Assembly: GCF_012034205.1 (NCBI RefSeq)
Contig: NZ_JAATEM010000001.1
Span: 300,502 to 364,501 of the forward strand
Reading direction: 5' to 3'
Source of the DNA: Streptomyces composti
Lineage (GTDB): Bacteria > Actinomycetota > Actinomycetes > Streptomycetales > Streptomycetaceae
Length of the DNA stretch: 64,000 bases
Shown here: one piece after another, positions 44,625 through 53,086 of the stretch
Numbering within the stretch: position 1 is the first letter of the stretch
Layout: each line of letters opens with the position of its first letter
Made by a program: the position numbers and the translations under genes
The notes under the pieces: model-generated
The model's input: only the letters and a program-made list of their open reading frames with translations
Told to the model about the DNA's origin: nothing
Databases searched by the model: none

Positions 44625-45512
44625 TCACCGGGCGCCGGACAACAGCTCCTCCGCCTCGCCCAGGATCTCCGTCACCCGCAGCGCGAAGGCCGCGTCGCAG
44701 GGGTGCGGCCGGCCGGTGCGGGCGGCGGTGAGCAGGGCGTCCGCGGCGCGGACGAGCGAGGGGACGGCCGGCTGCCGCGCCTCGGGCAGCGAGGTGACAC
44801 CGGCGGAGCCGCGCAGCTCCACGTGGGCGCCCGCCGCGGCCGGCGGGGCGGTGAGGCTCAGGGTGAGCGTGCTCGACGCGCCGCCCGTGTGGTTCAGCAC
44901 CAGGTGCACGGTGTCACCGGGACCGTGCGCCGCCGCCTGCACCTGGCGCACATCGCCGAGCACCGGCAGCAGCACGGACAGGGCGTGCGGGCCCACGTCC
45001 CACAGGGCGCCCTTCTCCTGCCGCCACGGGGAGGCCGCGAACGGGTTGTCGTCGGCGGTGAAGACGGAGCCCAGCCACTCGGCCCGCGCGGTGAACCAGC
45101 CGCCCGCGCGCTCCTGTTCAAAGATCCAGGCCTCCGCCTCGGGCTGGAACCGGGTGGTGAAGAAGACCACCGACGCCACCTGCGACCGCTCGGCGGCCGC
45201 CACCACCTCGCGCCCCTGCTCGACCGTCAGCGCCAGCGGCTTGTCGAGCAGCAGATGGCAGCCCGCCCGGGCGGCCCGCGCGGCCAGCTCGCCCTGCACC
45301 TGGGGCGGCAGCGCCACCGCGACCGCGTCCACGTCGGCGAGCAGGGCGTCCACATCGTCGTAGGCCCGGATGCCGTAGGCGCCGGCCAGTTCCCCGGCCG
45401 CCTCCGGACGGCGGCCCCACACTCCGGCGAAGTCCAGCTCCTCGTGCTCGTGCAGCGCGGGGGCGTGCGCCACCTTCGCCCAGGGTCCCGTGCCGAGCAG
45501 TCCGATCCGCAT
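44625..45512 (-). CDS. Gfo/Idh/MocA-family oxidoreductase
   Basis: A 295-residue NAD(P)-dependent enzyme. The N-terminal Rossmann fold starts MRIGLLGTGPWAKVAHAPAL. The catalytic-Lys motif LLLDKPLALTVEQG is present, and WDVGPHALSVLL lies in the C-terminal domain. Sugar or sugar-derivative substrates are typical. GGGAGG precedes the ATG. Substrate unknown. Confidence 0.87.
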   Translation of the reverse strand: MRIGLLGTGPWAKVAHAPALHEHEELDFAGVWGRRPEAAGELAGAYGIRAYDDVDALLADVDAVAVALPPQVQGELAARAARAGCHLLLDKPLALTVEQGREVVAAAERSQVASVVFFTTRFQPEAEAWIFEQERAGGWFTARAEWLGSVFTADDNPFAASPWRQEKGALWDVGPHALSVLLPVLGDVRQVQAAAHGPGDTVHLVLNHTGGASSTLTLSLTAPPAAAGAHVELRGSAGVTSLPEARQPAVPSLVRAADALLTAARTGRPHPCDAAFALRVTEILGEAEELLSGAR

Positions 45513-45667
45513 ACCGCCGCCTCCCGCCGTCCCGGTGCCGTGCGCCGTCGCCGGCACCCGGGGTGTTCGCACGTCCATGGCCCACGCCGCCGTCCGGTCT
45601 GCCGCCGACGGCCCGTCGTGGCCGAGGGTGGCACACCGGACGGCGGAGCGGAGCGCCCGGGTGGGGG

Positions 45668-46081
45668 TCAGCCCTGGGAGGTGCCGATGTCGACCATCCA
45701 GGAGACCCCGAACCGGTCGGTGCACATTCCGAACACGTCCCCCCACATCTGCCGTTCCAGCGGCACGGACACCTGACTGCCGCTGGACAGCTTCTCCCAG
45801 TAGCCGCGCAGCTCGTCCTCGTCGTCGCCGCTGAGGCTCACCGAGCAGGTGTTGCCCGGCTTGAACTCCATGCCGGGCGGGTGGTCCGCGCCCATCAGGG
45901 TGAACCCGGAGGGCGTCTCCAGCATCCCGTGCATGATCTTGTCAGCGTACTCGGGACCGGACTGGGCGATGCTGCCATAGGTGTTCAGGTGCAGCTCCCC
46001 GCCGAAGACGTCCTGGTAGTACTCCATCGCCTGCCGGGCGTCGCCGTCGAAGCTGAGGTAAGGGTTGAGGCGCGAGGACAT
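45668..46081 (-). CDS. VOC-family protein (PhnB-like)
   Basis: A 137-residue vicinal-oxygen-chelate protein of the PhnB-like type: LNPYLSFDGDARQAMEYYQD, VFGGELHLNTYG, MGADHPPGM, VSLSGDDEDELRGYWEKL and FGVSWMVD. GGAGG lies directly before the ATG. The reaction is unknown. Confidence 0.88.
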   Translation of the reverse strand: MSSRLNPYLSFDGDARQAMEYYQDVFGGELHLNTYGSIAQSGPEYADKIMHGMLETPSGFTLMGADHPPGMEFKPGNTCSVSLSGDDEDELRGYWEKLSSGSQVSVPLERQMWGDVFGMCTDRFGVSWMVDIGTSQG

Positions 46082-46328
46082 GAAACCTCCCGAAAATGGC
46101 GCACGTATGCTCTTGCGCGCAGCGTAGCCCGGCCCCGGGGCCCCCGCCTCCGGCCGGCCGGGACGGAGCGGATCCCTCCGCGTTCCGCCGGCCCCGCGTT
46201 CGGCTTCTGCTGCCGGGCGGCCCGCCGGGGGCGAAGGATTCCCGTCAATTCCTGTTACGTGAGTCAAAGAGGTGAATGGTTTCGGCGGGTTCGGGTACGC
46301 GCAGTGAAAAACCAGAGAGGGGCGCTTC

Positions 46329-46586
46329 GTGCTCGTACCGGACCCGAAGGTCGTGAGAGAGCTGCTGACGAAGTACGCGACGCTGCGGATCGCACAGGCT
46401 CAGAGGCATTCGCCGGTGGCGGAACGCGAGCTGGAGGACGTCAGCTACACGCTCTGCGTGATGATGGGCACCTCCGGCATCGAGGACGCCATCGCCCGGG
46501 CGGACGCCCTGCTCGCGCAGGGACGTCCGGCGGCCACTCGGACCGCCGACCCGGACGGCGACAGCGGGCTGTCCCTGGCCGTCTGA
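46329..46586 (+). CDS. DUF5133-family small protein
   Basis: An 85-residue soluble helical protein with VPDPKVVRELLTKYATLRIA, RELEDVSYTLCVMMGTSGIE and AIARADALL, as in the streptomycete DUF5133 family. The GTG start follows GAGGGG. The function is unknown; members are often near regulators. Confidence 0.8.
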   Translation: MLVPDPKVVRELLTKYATLRIAQAQRHSPVAERELEDVSYTLCVMMGTSGIEDAIARADALLAQGRPAATRTADPDGDSGLSLAV

Positions 46587-46771
46587 CGCGGCCGGCCCCG
46601 GCGCAGGGGCGCACAACGGCACGGGCCCGGGTGGAGGCGCGCGTGATTCTCGCGCCTCCACCCGGGCCCGTGGTACGAACGGGGAAAATGCCGCCGCCCG
46701 GTACGGCGCCGCTTAGACTCGGCACTCGTGTCTCCGCACCGGAGCCGCCGAGCAGAAAGGTACGTCGACGG

Positions 46772-46978
46772 GTGTTCCAGGATTCCCCCATCTACGACCG
46801 ACTCATCGCGGAGTGCGGCGATGTACCCGCCGAGGTCCGCCGCGAGGCCGAACGCGTGAGCAGGGAACTGGAGCTGGTCATGCGACCCCTGCAGTCCCCC
46901 GGTCCCGACCGCCCCGCCGGTTCCCCCGGCAACGGCTGGCAGCGCACCGCCCTCATGCCGGGCCCCCGCCCGGCCTGA
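46772..46978 (+). CDS. Small unknown protein (68 residues)
   Basis: Begins VFQDSPIYDRLIAECGDVPA, followed by a helix (EVRREAERVSRELELVM) and a proline-rich tail. The start is GTG with AGAAAGG about 11 bases upstream; a TAGACT box at 46714-46719 may be its -10. Not a named family that I recognise. It ends 59 bp from the convergent graspetide ligase gene. Confidence 0.65.
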   Translation: MFQDSPIYDRLIAECGDVPAEVRREAERVSRELELVMRPLQSPGPDRPAGSPGNGWQRTALMPGPRPA

Positions 46979-47037
46979 CCGCGCCGGCCGCGTCCGCCCC
47001 GCGAGGACGCGCCCGCATCCGCCGCCCCACGGGCCCC

Positions 47038-48021
47038 TCAGCAGGCCCGCACGTCCGGCTCGTCCGCCTCCCGTCTCTCCTCGGGGACGGGGCGGCCCAG
47101 CCACTCGGCGATGGTGCGGGCGATCGGCTGGCCCGTCTCCACCTCCACGAAGCCGAACTGCCCCGACTGGTTGCACTCAAGGAACCACCACACCCCGTCC
47201 GCGTCCTCGACGAAGTCGAAGGCCCCGTACGCCAGTTCGGCCCCGCGCATGTACCGCAGAACCGTCTCGGCGGTGCGCGGCGGCACCTCGACCGGCTCCC
47301 AGGGCGACCCGGGCGCCGCGAACCGCACGTCGACCTCCTGCGGATCCGCGTCCGGGGCCGCCGCCTTGCGGGCCGCCAGCAGCTCCTCGCCGACCACCGT
47401 GAGCCGGACGTCCGCCCGCTTGGCGATCCGCCGCTGCAGCAGCGTCGGGCCGAACGCCACGGCCGAGAAGTCCGTGTCCGGCGCCACCCTGCTCGTCGGC
47501 ACCGCCCGCGGCGGATCCTGCGGATGCGCCCCGGAGACCGGTTTGACCACCAGATCCGGGTAGCGCTCGGCGAACTCCCGGGCGGCACGCGGAAAGGTGG
47601 TGATCACCGTGGCCGGCACCGGCAGCCCGCACTGCTGTGCCAGCCTCAGCTGCCACGGCTTGTGCCGCGCCCGGCGCGCGGCGTCCGGATGGTTCATCCA
47701 GCGTGCATGCGAACCGCGCAGCATGCCGTAGAGCGCCTGCGAGGCCTCCTCCGTGAGCCACGCCGAGGCGTGCTGTGCCCGCTGGGCGGGCACACCGGGG
47801 CGGCGCACCCACACCGACCGCAGCCCGCCGAGACTCACCAGCCGTCCCCCCGCGGACAGATGGCCGCGGAAGCGGCCGTGGACGAATTCGCCGGACAGTG
47901 AGACACCCACGGTCAGATCGGCCGGATCGAGGCGCACCACCGGCACCCCGGCGTCGTGGAGGTGCACGACCACCATGTCGGCGGTCACATCCTCCTCACA
48001 GGTGAGGATGAGCACGGTCAT
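47038..48021 (-). CDS. tgmB: ATP-grasp graspetide ligase (omega-ester peptide maturase)
   Basis: A 327-residue ATP-grasp ligase of the streptomycete RiPP-maturase group. It begins TVLILTCEEDVTADMVVVHL and has WVRRPG, DLVVKPVSGAHPQDPPR, LLQRRIAKRADVRLTVVGEE, AYGAFDFVEDADGVWWFLE and CNQSGQFGFVE, which carry the ATP and metal ligands. Known role: forms ester (or amide) links between side chains of the precursor. It starts 16 bp after the precursor gene tgmA, and the two form an operon. No methyltransferase follows. Confidence 0.92.
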   Translation of the reverse strand: MTVLILTCEEDVTADMVVVHLHDAGVPVVRLDPADLTVGVSLSGEFVHGRFRGHLSAGGRLVSLGGLRSVWVRRPGVPAQRAQHASAWLTEEASQALYGMLRGSHARWMNHPDAARRARHKPWQLRLAQQCGLPVPATVITTFPRAAREFAERYPDLVVKPVSGAHPQDPPRAVPTSRVAPDTDFSAVAFGPTLLQRRIAKRADVRLTVVGEELLAARKAAAPDADPQEVDVRFAAPGSPWEPVEVPPRTAETVLRYMRGAELAYGAFDFVEDADGVWWFLECNQSGQFGFVEVETGQPIARTIAEWLGRPVPEERREADEPDVRAC

Positions 48022-48037
48022 CGTCTACGGTCCGCTG

Positions 48038-48229
48038 TCAGTCGTCGAAGTGGGTCTTCGAGCCGGCGGTGGACGTCGTGGTCCCCACCTCCCGCAACAA
48101 CCCGTGGTCGGAGGCCGCGACACGGCCGTCGACGAGAACGTTCAACTGCAGTCCGGAGTCGTACACATACGGAGTGGTGACGGCCAACTCCGGTGCCGGA
48201 CGTGCATAGTTGAGCGCGAACGGTTGCAT
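48038..48229 (-). CDS. tgmA: Graspetide precursor peptide
   Basis: A 63-residue precursor of the ATP-grasp-modified family. The leader MQPFALNYARPA is followed by the conserved TPYVYDSGLQLNVLVDGR. The C-terminal core (about 47-63) has Thr/Ser donors at 50-54, 57 and 59 and only two Asp acceptors, 62 and 63, at the end, plus Glu47. Few acidic residues suggest one or two cross-links. RBS GGGAG precedes the ATG; a -10-like TATAAG lies at 48319-48324. Confidence 0.92.
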   Translation of the reverse strand: MQPFALNYARPAPELAVTTPYVYDSGLQLNVLVDGRVAASDHGLLREVGTTTSTAGSKTHFDD

Positions 48230-48349
48230 CGTGTCTCCCTCGTCGGTGCTGCGCCGACCGAGCGTCGGCCACCCGCACGCCGCCGCCTGGTCCGCCGACT
48301 TCTTTTGGCTTCCAGAGACTTATACGAATCGAACGGGTGGTTGGTTTCC

Positions 48350-48676
48350 TCACGGAGCGTAGTCATCGGCGGGGCGGCGGTCCGGTCCCGGAGCCTTCAG
48401 GCCGGAGGACCGGGCGCCCGCCGCACCCCTGAGCGAGCGCAGGGCGAGCAGCAGCACGCCCATGTCGTCCAGGTAGACGGGGTCGGGCAGCAGGTCCGCG
48501 GGCAGCACCAGATACAGGATCGCGCCCCAGAAGACCCAGCGCGGCCCGGTGGGCAGACCGGCCCGGGCCAACTCCCGCCTCGTGCGCACCAGTCGCACGA
48601 GGACGGCCACGGCGCCGACGAGCAGCAGGGCCGTCAGGACCGCCACCGCGACCAGCACCACCGTGGTCGTCTCCAC
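48350..48676 (-). CDS. YkvA/DUF1232-family membrane protein
   Basis: A 108-residue protein. An N-terminal transmembrane helix (VVLVAVAVLTALLLVGAVAV) and the YkvA hairpin LYLVLPADLLPDPVYLDDMG are clear. GTG start with GGGGGTG upstream. It lies upstream of tgmA on the same strand with a 120-bp gap that holds a separate tgmA promoter, so it is probably not part of the graspetide unit. Confidence 0.85.
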   Translation of the reverse strand: METTTVVLVAVAVLTALLLVGAVAVLVRLVRTRRELARAGLPTGPRWVFWGAILYLVLPADLLPDPVYLDDMGVLLLALRSLRGAAGARSSGLKAPGPDRRPADDYAP

Positions 48677-48999
48677 CGGCTGACCACCCCCTTCTGAAGG
48701 AGTCCGGGACGCCAGGCACGAGCTTCACACCGCGGGCACCGGTTTCACGGCGCCGACACGGGTCACACCGAGCGGATTCCCGTTTTCGGCGCCGGTATGA
48801 CGGCCGGTACCGGCCGTCGTGGGGACGTCTCCCGCTTCCCGGGGCGCCCCTGACGCAACACCGATCACCGCAGGTCATCCCGGTGGCTCATCCAAGTGGC
48901 AGGCCCGCAGCAGTGCGCCTAGTAATGATCCACGTAGCGTCGCTCGTCGCACGTCCGGGGGGCGTGGGAGCGGCCCGAGCCATCCCCATGGAGCCGAGC
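48677..48999. other. Divergent intergenic region with palindrome
   Basis: A 323-bp region between divergent genes. It holds an 18-nt perfect palindrome (ACGGCCGGTACCGGCCGT, 48800-48817) and an AT-richer TAGTAAT (48920-48926) that could be the -10 of the plus-strand gene. No gene is supported. Confidence 0.5.
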
Positions 49000-50391
49000 A
49001 TGACCACCTTCTCTTCGTCACCCCCCTCCAACGACCCGGCCATACCCGGCGATCCGGTCGCCTCCCCGCCGGCCGATGCGACGAGCGTCGCCTCCGGCAC
49101 CCACCGTCCGGACCCGCCGCCCGGCCCCGCCGCGGCCACGGCCGTCCCGCCGGTCGCCACCGCCGCGGACGAGAACGCCACGGGCCCGCGGGATCCGGTC
49201 GCCACCGTCAACCTCGTCGACCCCCTGGATCCGGCCGACCCGGACGACCGGCTCGACCTCACCGACCCGGACGCGGAGCGGGCGGCGAGGCCGGCTCAGT
49301 GCGACCCGGTCGCCGATCTGGTGCATGTGGCCGTCTCGGACCGGCCCCTGGAGGAGGTCGTCGACCTCATCACCACGCTCGAACGCTCACCCGAACACTC
49401 CCGGTCCGTGATCGAGGCGCTGCGCGCCGCAGGTGTCGTCCGCTCCGTGGAGGACGTCACCCGTCTGGTCGCCCTGCTGACCCGGCCCCCGCGCGATCCG
49501 GACTGCGCGGACGAGGCGATCCGCGCCGCCGCCGCACACCGGCCCGTGGAGGACGTCACCCGCCTTGTGGCCCTGCTGCACGCCGAGCCGCTGGCCGCGC
49601 ACTGCCGCGAGGAGGTGCTGCGTGCCGCGGCCACCGGGCGCTCCGTGGACGAGCTGATCGACCTCATCGACCGGCTCGAGGCCGAGCCTCTGCCCCGGCC
49701 GCCCGCCCCCGGACCGGCCGTCGCGCACCCCGCGGCGCCGGAGCCCGAGGCACCGCGGCCGGAACGGCACCGGCCGCGCCCCCGCTCCGCCGTCCGCACG
49801 GCACCGCCGGAGACCCGGCCGAGCGGACGCCCCCGCCGCGGTCCGCGCGACGGCCGCCGCCCGCGCCGCACCCGCCCCGGCCGGCCCTTCGCCCGCTACG
49901 GGCGCCACCCGCAGGGCCGCGCCCGCCCGGCCGCCGACCCGGGCCGGCCCCCGGAGCCGGTCTTCAGGTCTCTCGTCTGGTCCAGCTGGCTCGCCGCGGC
50001 GATTCTCGCGCTGTGCGCGGTGGCGCACTTCCCGCTGCACCACGACGGCACGTCACTCCGGCTGCACGCCCTGGCCGTCGGCCTGTCGGTGCTGTGCACC
50101 GTGCTCGCCCTGATCCTGGTGGTGCGTCCCGGAGTCCTGGTGCTGGTGGCCGCCTTCGCGGTGCCTGCGGTCCTCGCCGGAGCCCACGTCTACGGGGCCA
50201 CCCTTCCGTCGGCGGTGCTCTCCCGGGCGGTCGACCTGGCGCTCGCCCCGCCGTGGCTGGCCAGCGCCGCCGCCGTCACCGCGGCGCTGCTCGCCCTGGC
50301 CGCTCTCGTGGTCCGGGTCGCCTCCCCGTTCCCGCCCCGCCGCTGGACCGCGGCCTGGCCTCCGCCGGACCCCCACCACCCGGCGGAGTGA
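49000..50391 (+). CDS. Helical-repeat protein with C-terminal membrane domain
   Basis: About 463 residues. After an acidic, disordered N-terminus (about 1-90), four helical repeats of about 33 residues follow: DRPLEEVVDLITTLE, VRSVEDVTRLVALLT, HRPVEDVTRLVALLH and GRSVDELIDLIDRLE. An Arg/Pro-rich linker (about 220-310) leads to four hydrophobic helices (about 325-450). The start at ATG 49000 has GGAG six bases upstream; ATG 48988 is possible. The repeats look like an interaction scaffold on the inner membrane face. I recognise the repeat pattern but no function. Confidence 0.8.
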   Translation: MTTFSSSPPSNDPAIPGDPVASPPADATSVASGTHRPDPPPGPAAATAVPPVATAADENATGPRDPVATVNLVDPLDPADPDDRLDLTDPDAERAARPAQCDPVADLVHVAVSDRPLEEVVDLITTLERSPEHSRSVIEALRAAGVVRSVEDVTRLVALLTRPPRDPDCADEAIRAAAAHRPVEDVTRLVALLHAEPLAAHCREEVLRAAATGRSVDELIDLIDRLEAEPLPRPPAPGPAVAHPAAPEPEAPRPERHRPRPRSAVRTAPPETRPSGRPRRGPRDGRRPRRTRPGRPFARYGRHPQGRARPAADPGRPPEPVFRSLVWSSWLAAAILALCAVAHFPLHHDGTSLRLHALAVGLSVLCTVLALILVVRPGVLVLVAAFAVPAVLAGAHVYGATLPSAVLSRAVDLALAPPWLASAAAVTAALLALAALVVRVASPFPPRRWTAAWPPPDPHHPAE

Positions 50392-50938
50392 CCGCCCCGC
50401 CGTCCCCGGGGCCGGAACCGCTCCCACGCGGTTCCGGCCCCCGCGGCGTCGGGGCGGGGGAGCGGCGGTAGCGAACGGGCGTGACCGGAAATCGCCGGTC
50501 GGAGGGCTGCCGGCTCGTCGACGTCGGCCGTGGCGGGACGTCCGCACCGGCCCGCACGGCGACCGGGTGCCTGTCGGACTTGCGGGGCAAGCCTCCGGGA
50601 ACCGCGCGGGCGTCGGGCGCCGGAACCGGCACGGCCTCGGCGAGCCGCTTGACGTGACGCGTGCCGGACACCGCGCATGGCGCCGTCGGCTCCCGCACCG
50701 AAGGTGTCCGTCGGCTCCCGCACCGAAGGCGCGGGGGCGACCGCGTCCGGGCCGGCCGCGTGACCGGCCGCGGGCTCGGGGGACGAGTGCGGCAGGGGCC
50801 TCCGTCCGGGCGCGTGCCGCGGACGCAGGGCGGAATCGACGCGAGCGGCGCCGTCCTGACGTGGGGCCGGCCCGGTATGTGCAGGGTGCGCGGGGCGAGT
50901 GCGCCCCCGGCCTCCGGGCCCGGCGGCAAGCGGCGCCG
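50392..50938. other. Non-coding region with a 22-bp direct repeat
   Basis: About 550 bp in which open frames on both strands lack codon bias and start signals. An exact 22-bp direct repeat (core GTCGGCTCCCGCACCGAAGG) lies at 50683-50704 and 50708-50729, period 25 bp. I see no gene. Confidence 0.6.
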
Positions 50939-52249
50939 CTAGCGGCGTGCCGGTGCCGCCCGCTCCTGCGCGCCGTCCGCCCTGCCGGCCTTCTCCGTGC
51001 CCGGAGCCGACACCTCGTCCTCCGGGCCCGACGTCTCCGTGCCCGGTGCCGGGGTGTCGGCCACCGTCCGCTGCTCCGCGGCGGCCGGGGCCGGCTCGGC
51101 CGGCGTGTCGTCAGTCCCGCCGGCCGGTGGCGCCTGCGGGGTCTCGGTCCTTGCGGCGGGGGCGCCCCGGCGAACCCGCGGGGTGACCTTGAGGCGTTCC
51201 AGTCGGCGGGTGAGGGCGCGGAGCGGGGAGGCCGGGCCGGGAAGCAGGGGGCGGGGGCCGGGGGAGGGGACGGCGGAGTCGCGGTAGGCGGCCAGGGCCT
51301 CGTGGGCGCGTTCGGCCGCTTCGCGGTACAGGTCGCGTGACCTGGTCATGGCCTCCAAGGCCTCGGCGTACATCTTCACCAGGGCCCGTTCGCGGGCGAG
51401 TTCCTCCTCCAGGGTGAGCAGGTGCCAGTCCTCCCGAAGCGCGGTCAGCTCGTCGAGTGCGCCGTCCGGCAGCGGGCGCGGCAGCGCGTCGAAGCGCCGC
51501 ACCGCGTCGACGAGTTCGACCGGTTCACTGCCGTCCAGGAACACCGCGCGCACCGCGAAGGCGTCGGCCTGGTAGCCCTCCGGCGCCGGGCGGCCGGGCA
51601 GCAGCACCGCGCCGCCGCGCGGCACCTCTGCGTGGAACTCGCGCAGCGCCCAGTTCAGCACGCGGTGCTGGTGCGGGGCGGCGCGGTGCTCCACGACCCG
51701 GTCGCGCAGCCCCGGCGGCAGCCAGTGCGCCAGCGGCACCTGGCCGCGCTCGTCGGTGGTCATCGCCTCGTGCACCACGACGTGCAGCCGCCAGGTGTCC
51801 CGCGCGCAGGCGCGCAGCCGCCGGCGGACGGCCTTGTCCTCCTCGGGCAGCGGGTTGAGGGCGCCCACTCGCAGCCCCGTCGACGCGTCCAGACGCCAGT
51901 CCGCGTCCGGGTCCTGCGGCCAGAACATCCCAGCCGGGGACGGCCACGACTGGTCCCAGGGCTGCTCGGCCTCCGCGACCAGCGTCCAGTCCTGGCCGTG
52001 CTGCGTGGCGGGGGCGAGGCTCAGCCGCGCCCGCACGGTGACGCCGCCGGCGACGCGCGTCCGGGCCTCGAAGACCTTCTCGGGCGATCCGGAGTCGGTG
52101 ATCTCCAGATAGTCGTCGATGCGGCGGCTGTCCTTGTGGCGGCGCAGCGAGCGCCTGAGGAGCTCCTCCGCGCTGTCTCCGGCATGGCGGCCGCAGGTCA
52201 GCCAGACGGTCGGCGGAACGGTACGGCGGACTGTGGGCGTGGTCTGCAT
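50939..52249 (-). CDS. Unknown 436-residue protein with helical segment and Pro/Ala-rich tail
   Basis: The first 250 residues look globular (PTVWLTCGRHAGDSAEELLR, FEARTRVAGGVTVRARLSLA, WRLHVVVHEAMTTDERGQVP). A helical, probably coiled-coil part follows (about 270-340, LLTLEEELARERALVKMYAE). The last 100 residues are Pro/Ala/Glu rich and likely disordered. No family is recognised. The start at 52249 is chosen because the conserved-looking sequence begins there; a palindrome GGGGCACGTGCTCC (52267-52280) and a -10-like GATACT (52285-52290) lie upstream. It is divergent from the Roadblock operon. Confidence 0.75.
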   Translation of the reverse strand: MQTTPTVRRTVPPTVWLTCGRHAGDSAEELLRRSLRRHKDSRRIDDYLEITDSGSPEKVFEARTRVAGGVTVRARLSLAPATQHGQDWTLVAEAEQPWDQSWPSPAGMFWPQDPDADWRLDASTGLRVGALNPLPEEDKAVRRRLRACARDTWRLHVVVHEAMTTDERGQVPLAHWLPPGLRDRVVEHRAAPHQHRVLNWALREFHAEVPRGGAVLLPGRPAPEGYQADAFAVRAVFLDGSEPVELVDAVRRFDALPRPLPDGALDELTALREDWHLLTLEEELARERALVKMYAEALEAMTRSRDLYREAAERAHEALAAYRDSAVPSPGPRPLLPGPASPLRALTRRLERLKVTPRVRRGAPAARTETPQAPPAGGTDDTPAEPAPAAAEQRTVADTPAPGTETSGPEDEVSAPGTEKAGRADGAQERAAPARR

Positions 52250-52690
52250 GGATCCAGATGTGAGCGGGGGCACGTGCTCCTGCCAGTATCGTCGCCGCCG
52301 TCGGGCGGCCGGAGGGCGGGCTCCGCCGGACGGCGCAGCCGCGTCACGCCTGCCCACCCGCCGGCGGATGCAACCCCCGGCGCGCGAGGCAATGACGCGC
52401 GCGGGGTGTGCGCGGCGCGCACGTGTTGGAGTGCTCTCACTCGTGGTCTCCCGCGGGGGCCGCTCCGCAGAATGAGGCTCCGCGAGCAGGGCCCGCCCAC
52501 CATCCGCTTCGGGGTTGGCCCTGCTCGCATGTGAACGGTCGCCGCCGCCAGAGGCGCGGATTGTATCAGGGGAAGTCTGCTTCTTAGGCATATTCCTCCG
52601 GAAAACCCCAAAGTCTTCACCTCGCTCGAGTACGCAGCGTAGCTTCGACGTCACGTTCGCGGTACAGCCGTGCGAGGAGGGGGATCCGGC
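52250..52690. promoter_or_regulatory. Divergent promoter region of the Roadblock operon
   Basis: 440 bp with an AT-richer patch at about 52555-52630. It should hold promoters for the unknown protein (minus) and the Roadblock operon (plus). The first operon gene has AGGAGG at 52674-52679. Promoter boxes on the plus strand are not clear. Confidence 0.5.
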
Positions 52691-53086
52691 GTGCCCGGAA
52701 TCGACGAGAGCCTGCTGGAAGCCATGCGACTGCCCGGCGCACGCGGCGCCCTGGTGGCCGACTGGATCAGCGGGCTCGCGCTGGGTGCGGTCGGCGAGGC
52801 ACCCGGCGGCGACGCGGAGGCCACGGCCGCGGAGACCGCCGAGCTCGCCCGGCTCGCCCTGGAGAGCCCCACCCTCGCGCCCGGATCCGGTGGCGGAGCA
52901 AGCGGCGGGACGACCGTCGAGGACCTGATCCTCACCACCGCGGACGCCTATCAGCTGCTGCGCCTGGTCGTCACCCCGTTCGACAGCACCGTGTTCCTGT
53001 ACCTGTGGCTCGACCGGCGTGACGGCAACCTCGCCCTCGCCCGCATCCGGCTGGCCGAGATGGCGGACCGGCTGGTGCTCGGATGA
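52691..53086 (+). CDS. Roadblock/LC7-like protein (first gene of operon)
   Basis: A 131-residue protein similar in layout to the last gene of the operon (54498): a starting helix (ESLLEAMRLPGARGALVADW), SGLALGAVG, a helical middle (ETAELARLALESPTL), VEDLILTTADAYQLLRLV, VFLYLWLDR and a final helix (NLALARIRLAEMADRL). This is the alpha-beta order of Roadblock/LC7 (MglB-like) domains, which usually dimerise and regulate small GTPases. A Gly/Ser-rich insertion lies at about 66-76. GTG start with GAGGAGG upstream. The stop overlaps the next start (ATGA). Confidence 0.78.
   Translation: MPGIDESLLEAMRLPGARGALVADWISGLALGAVGEAPGGDAEATAAETAELARLALESPTLAPGSGGGASGGTTVEDLILTTADAYQLLRLVVTPFDSTVFLYLWLDRRDGNLALARIRLAEMADRLVLG

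Noticed and set aside
50567..51340. Open frame on the plus strand in the region after the helical-repeat protein
   Set aside because: No codon bias, no RBS, and its second half overlaps the unknown minus-strand gene.
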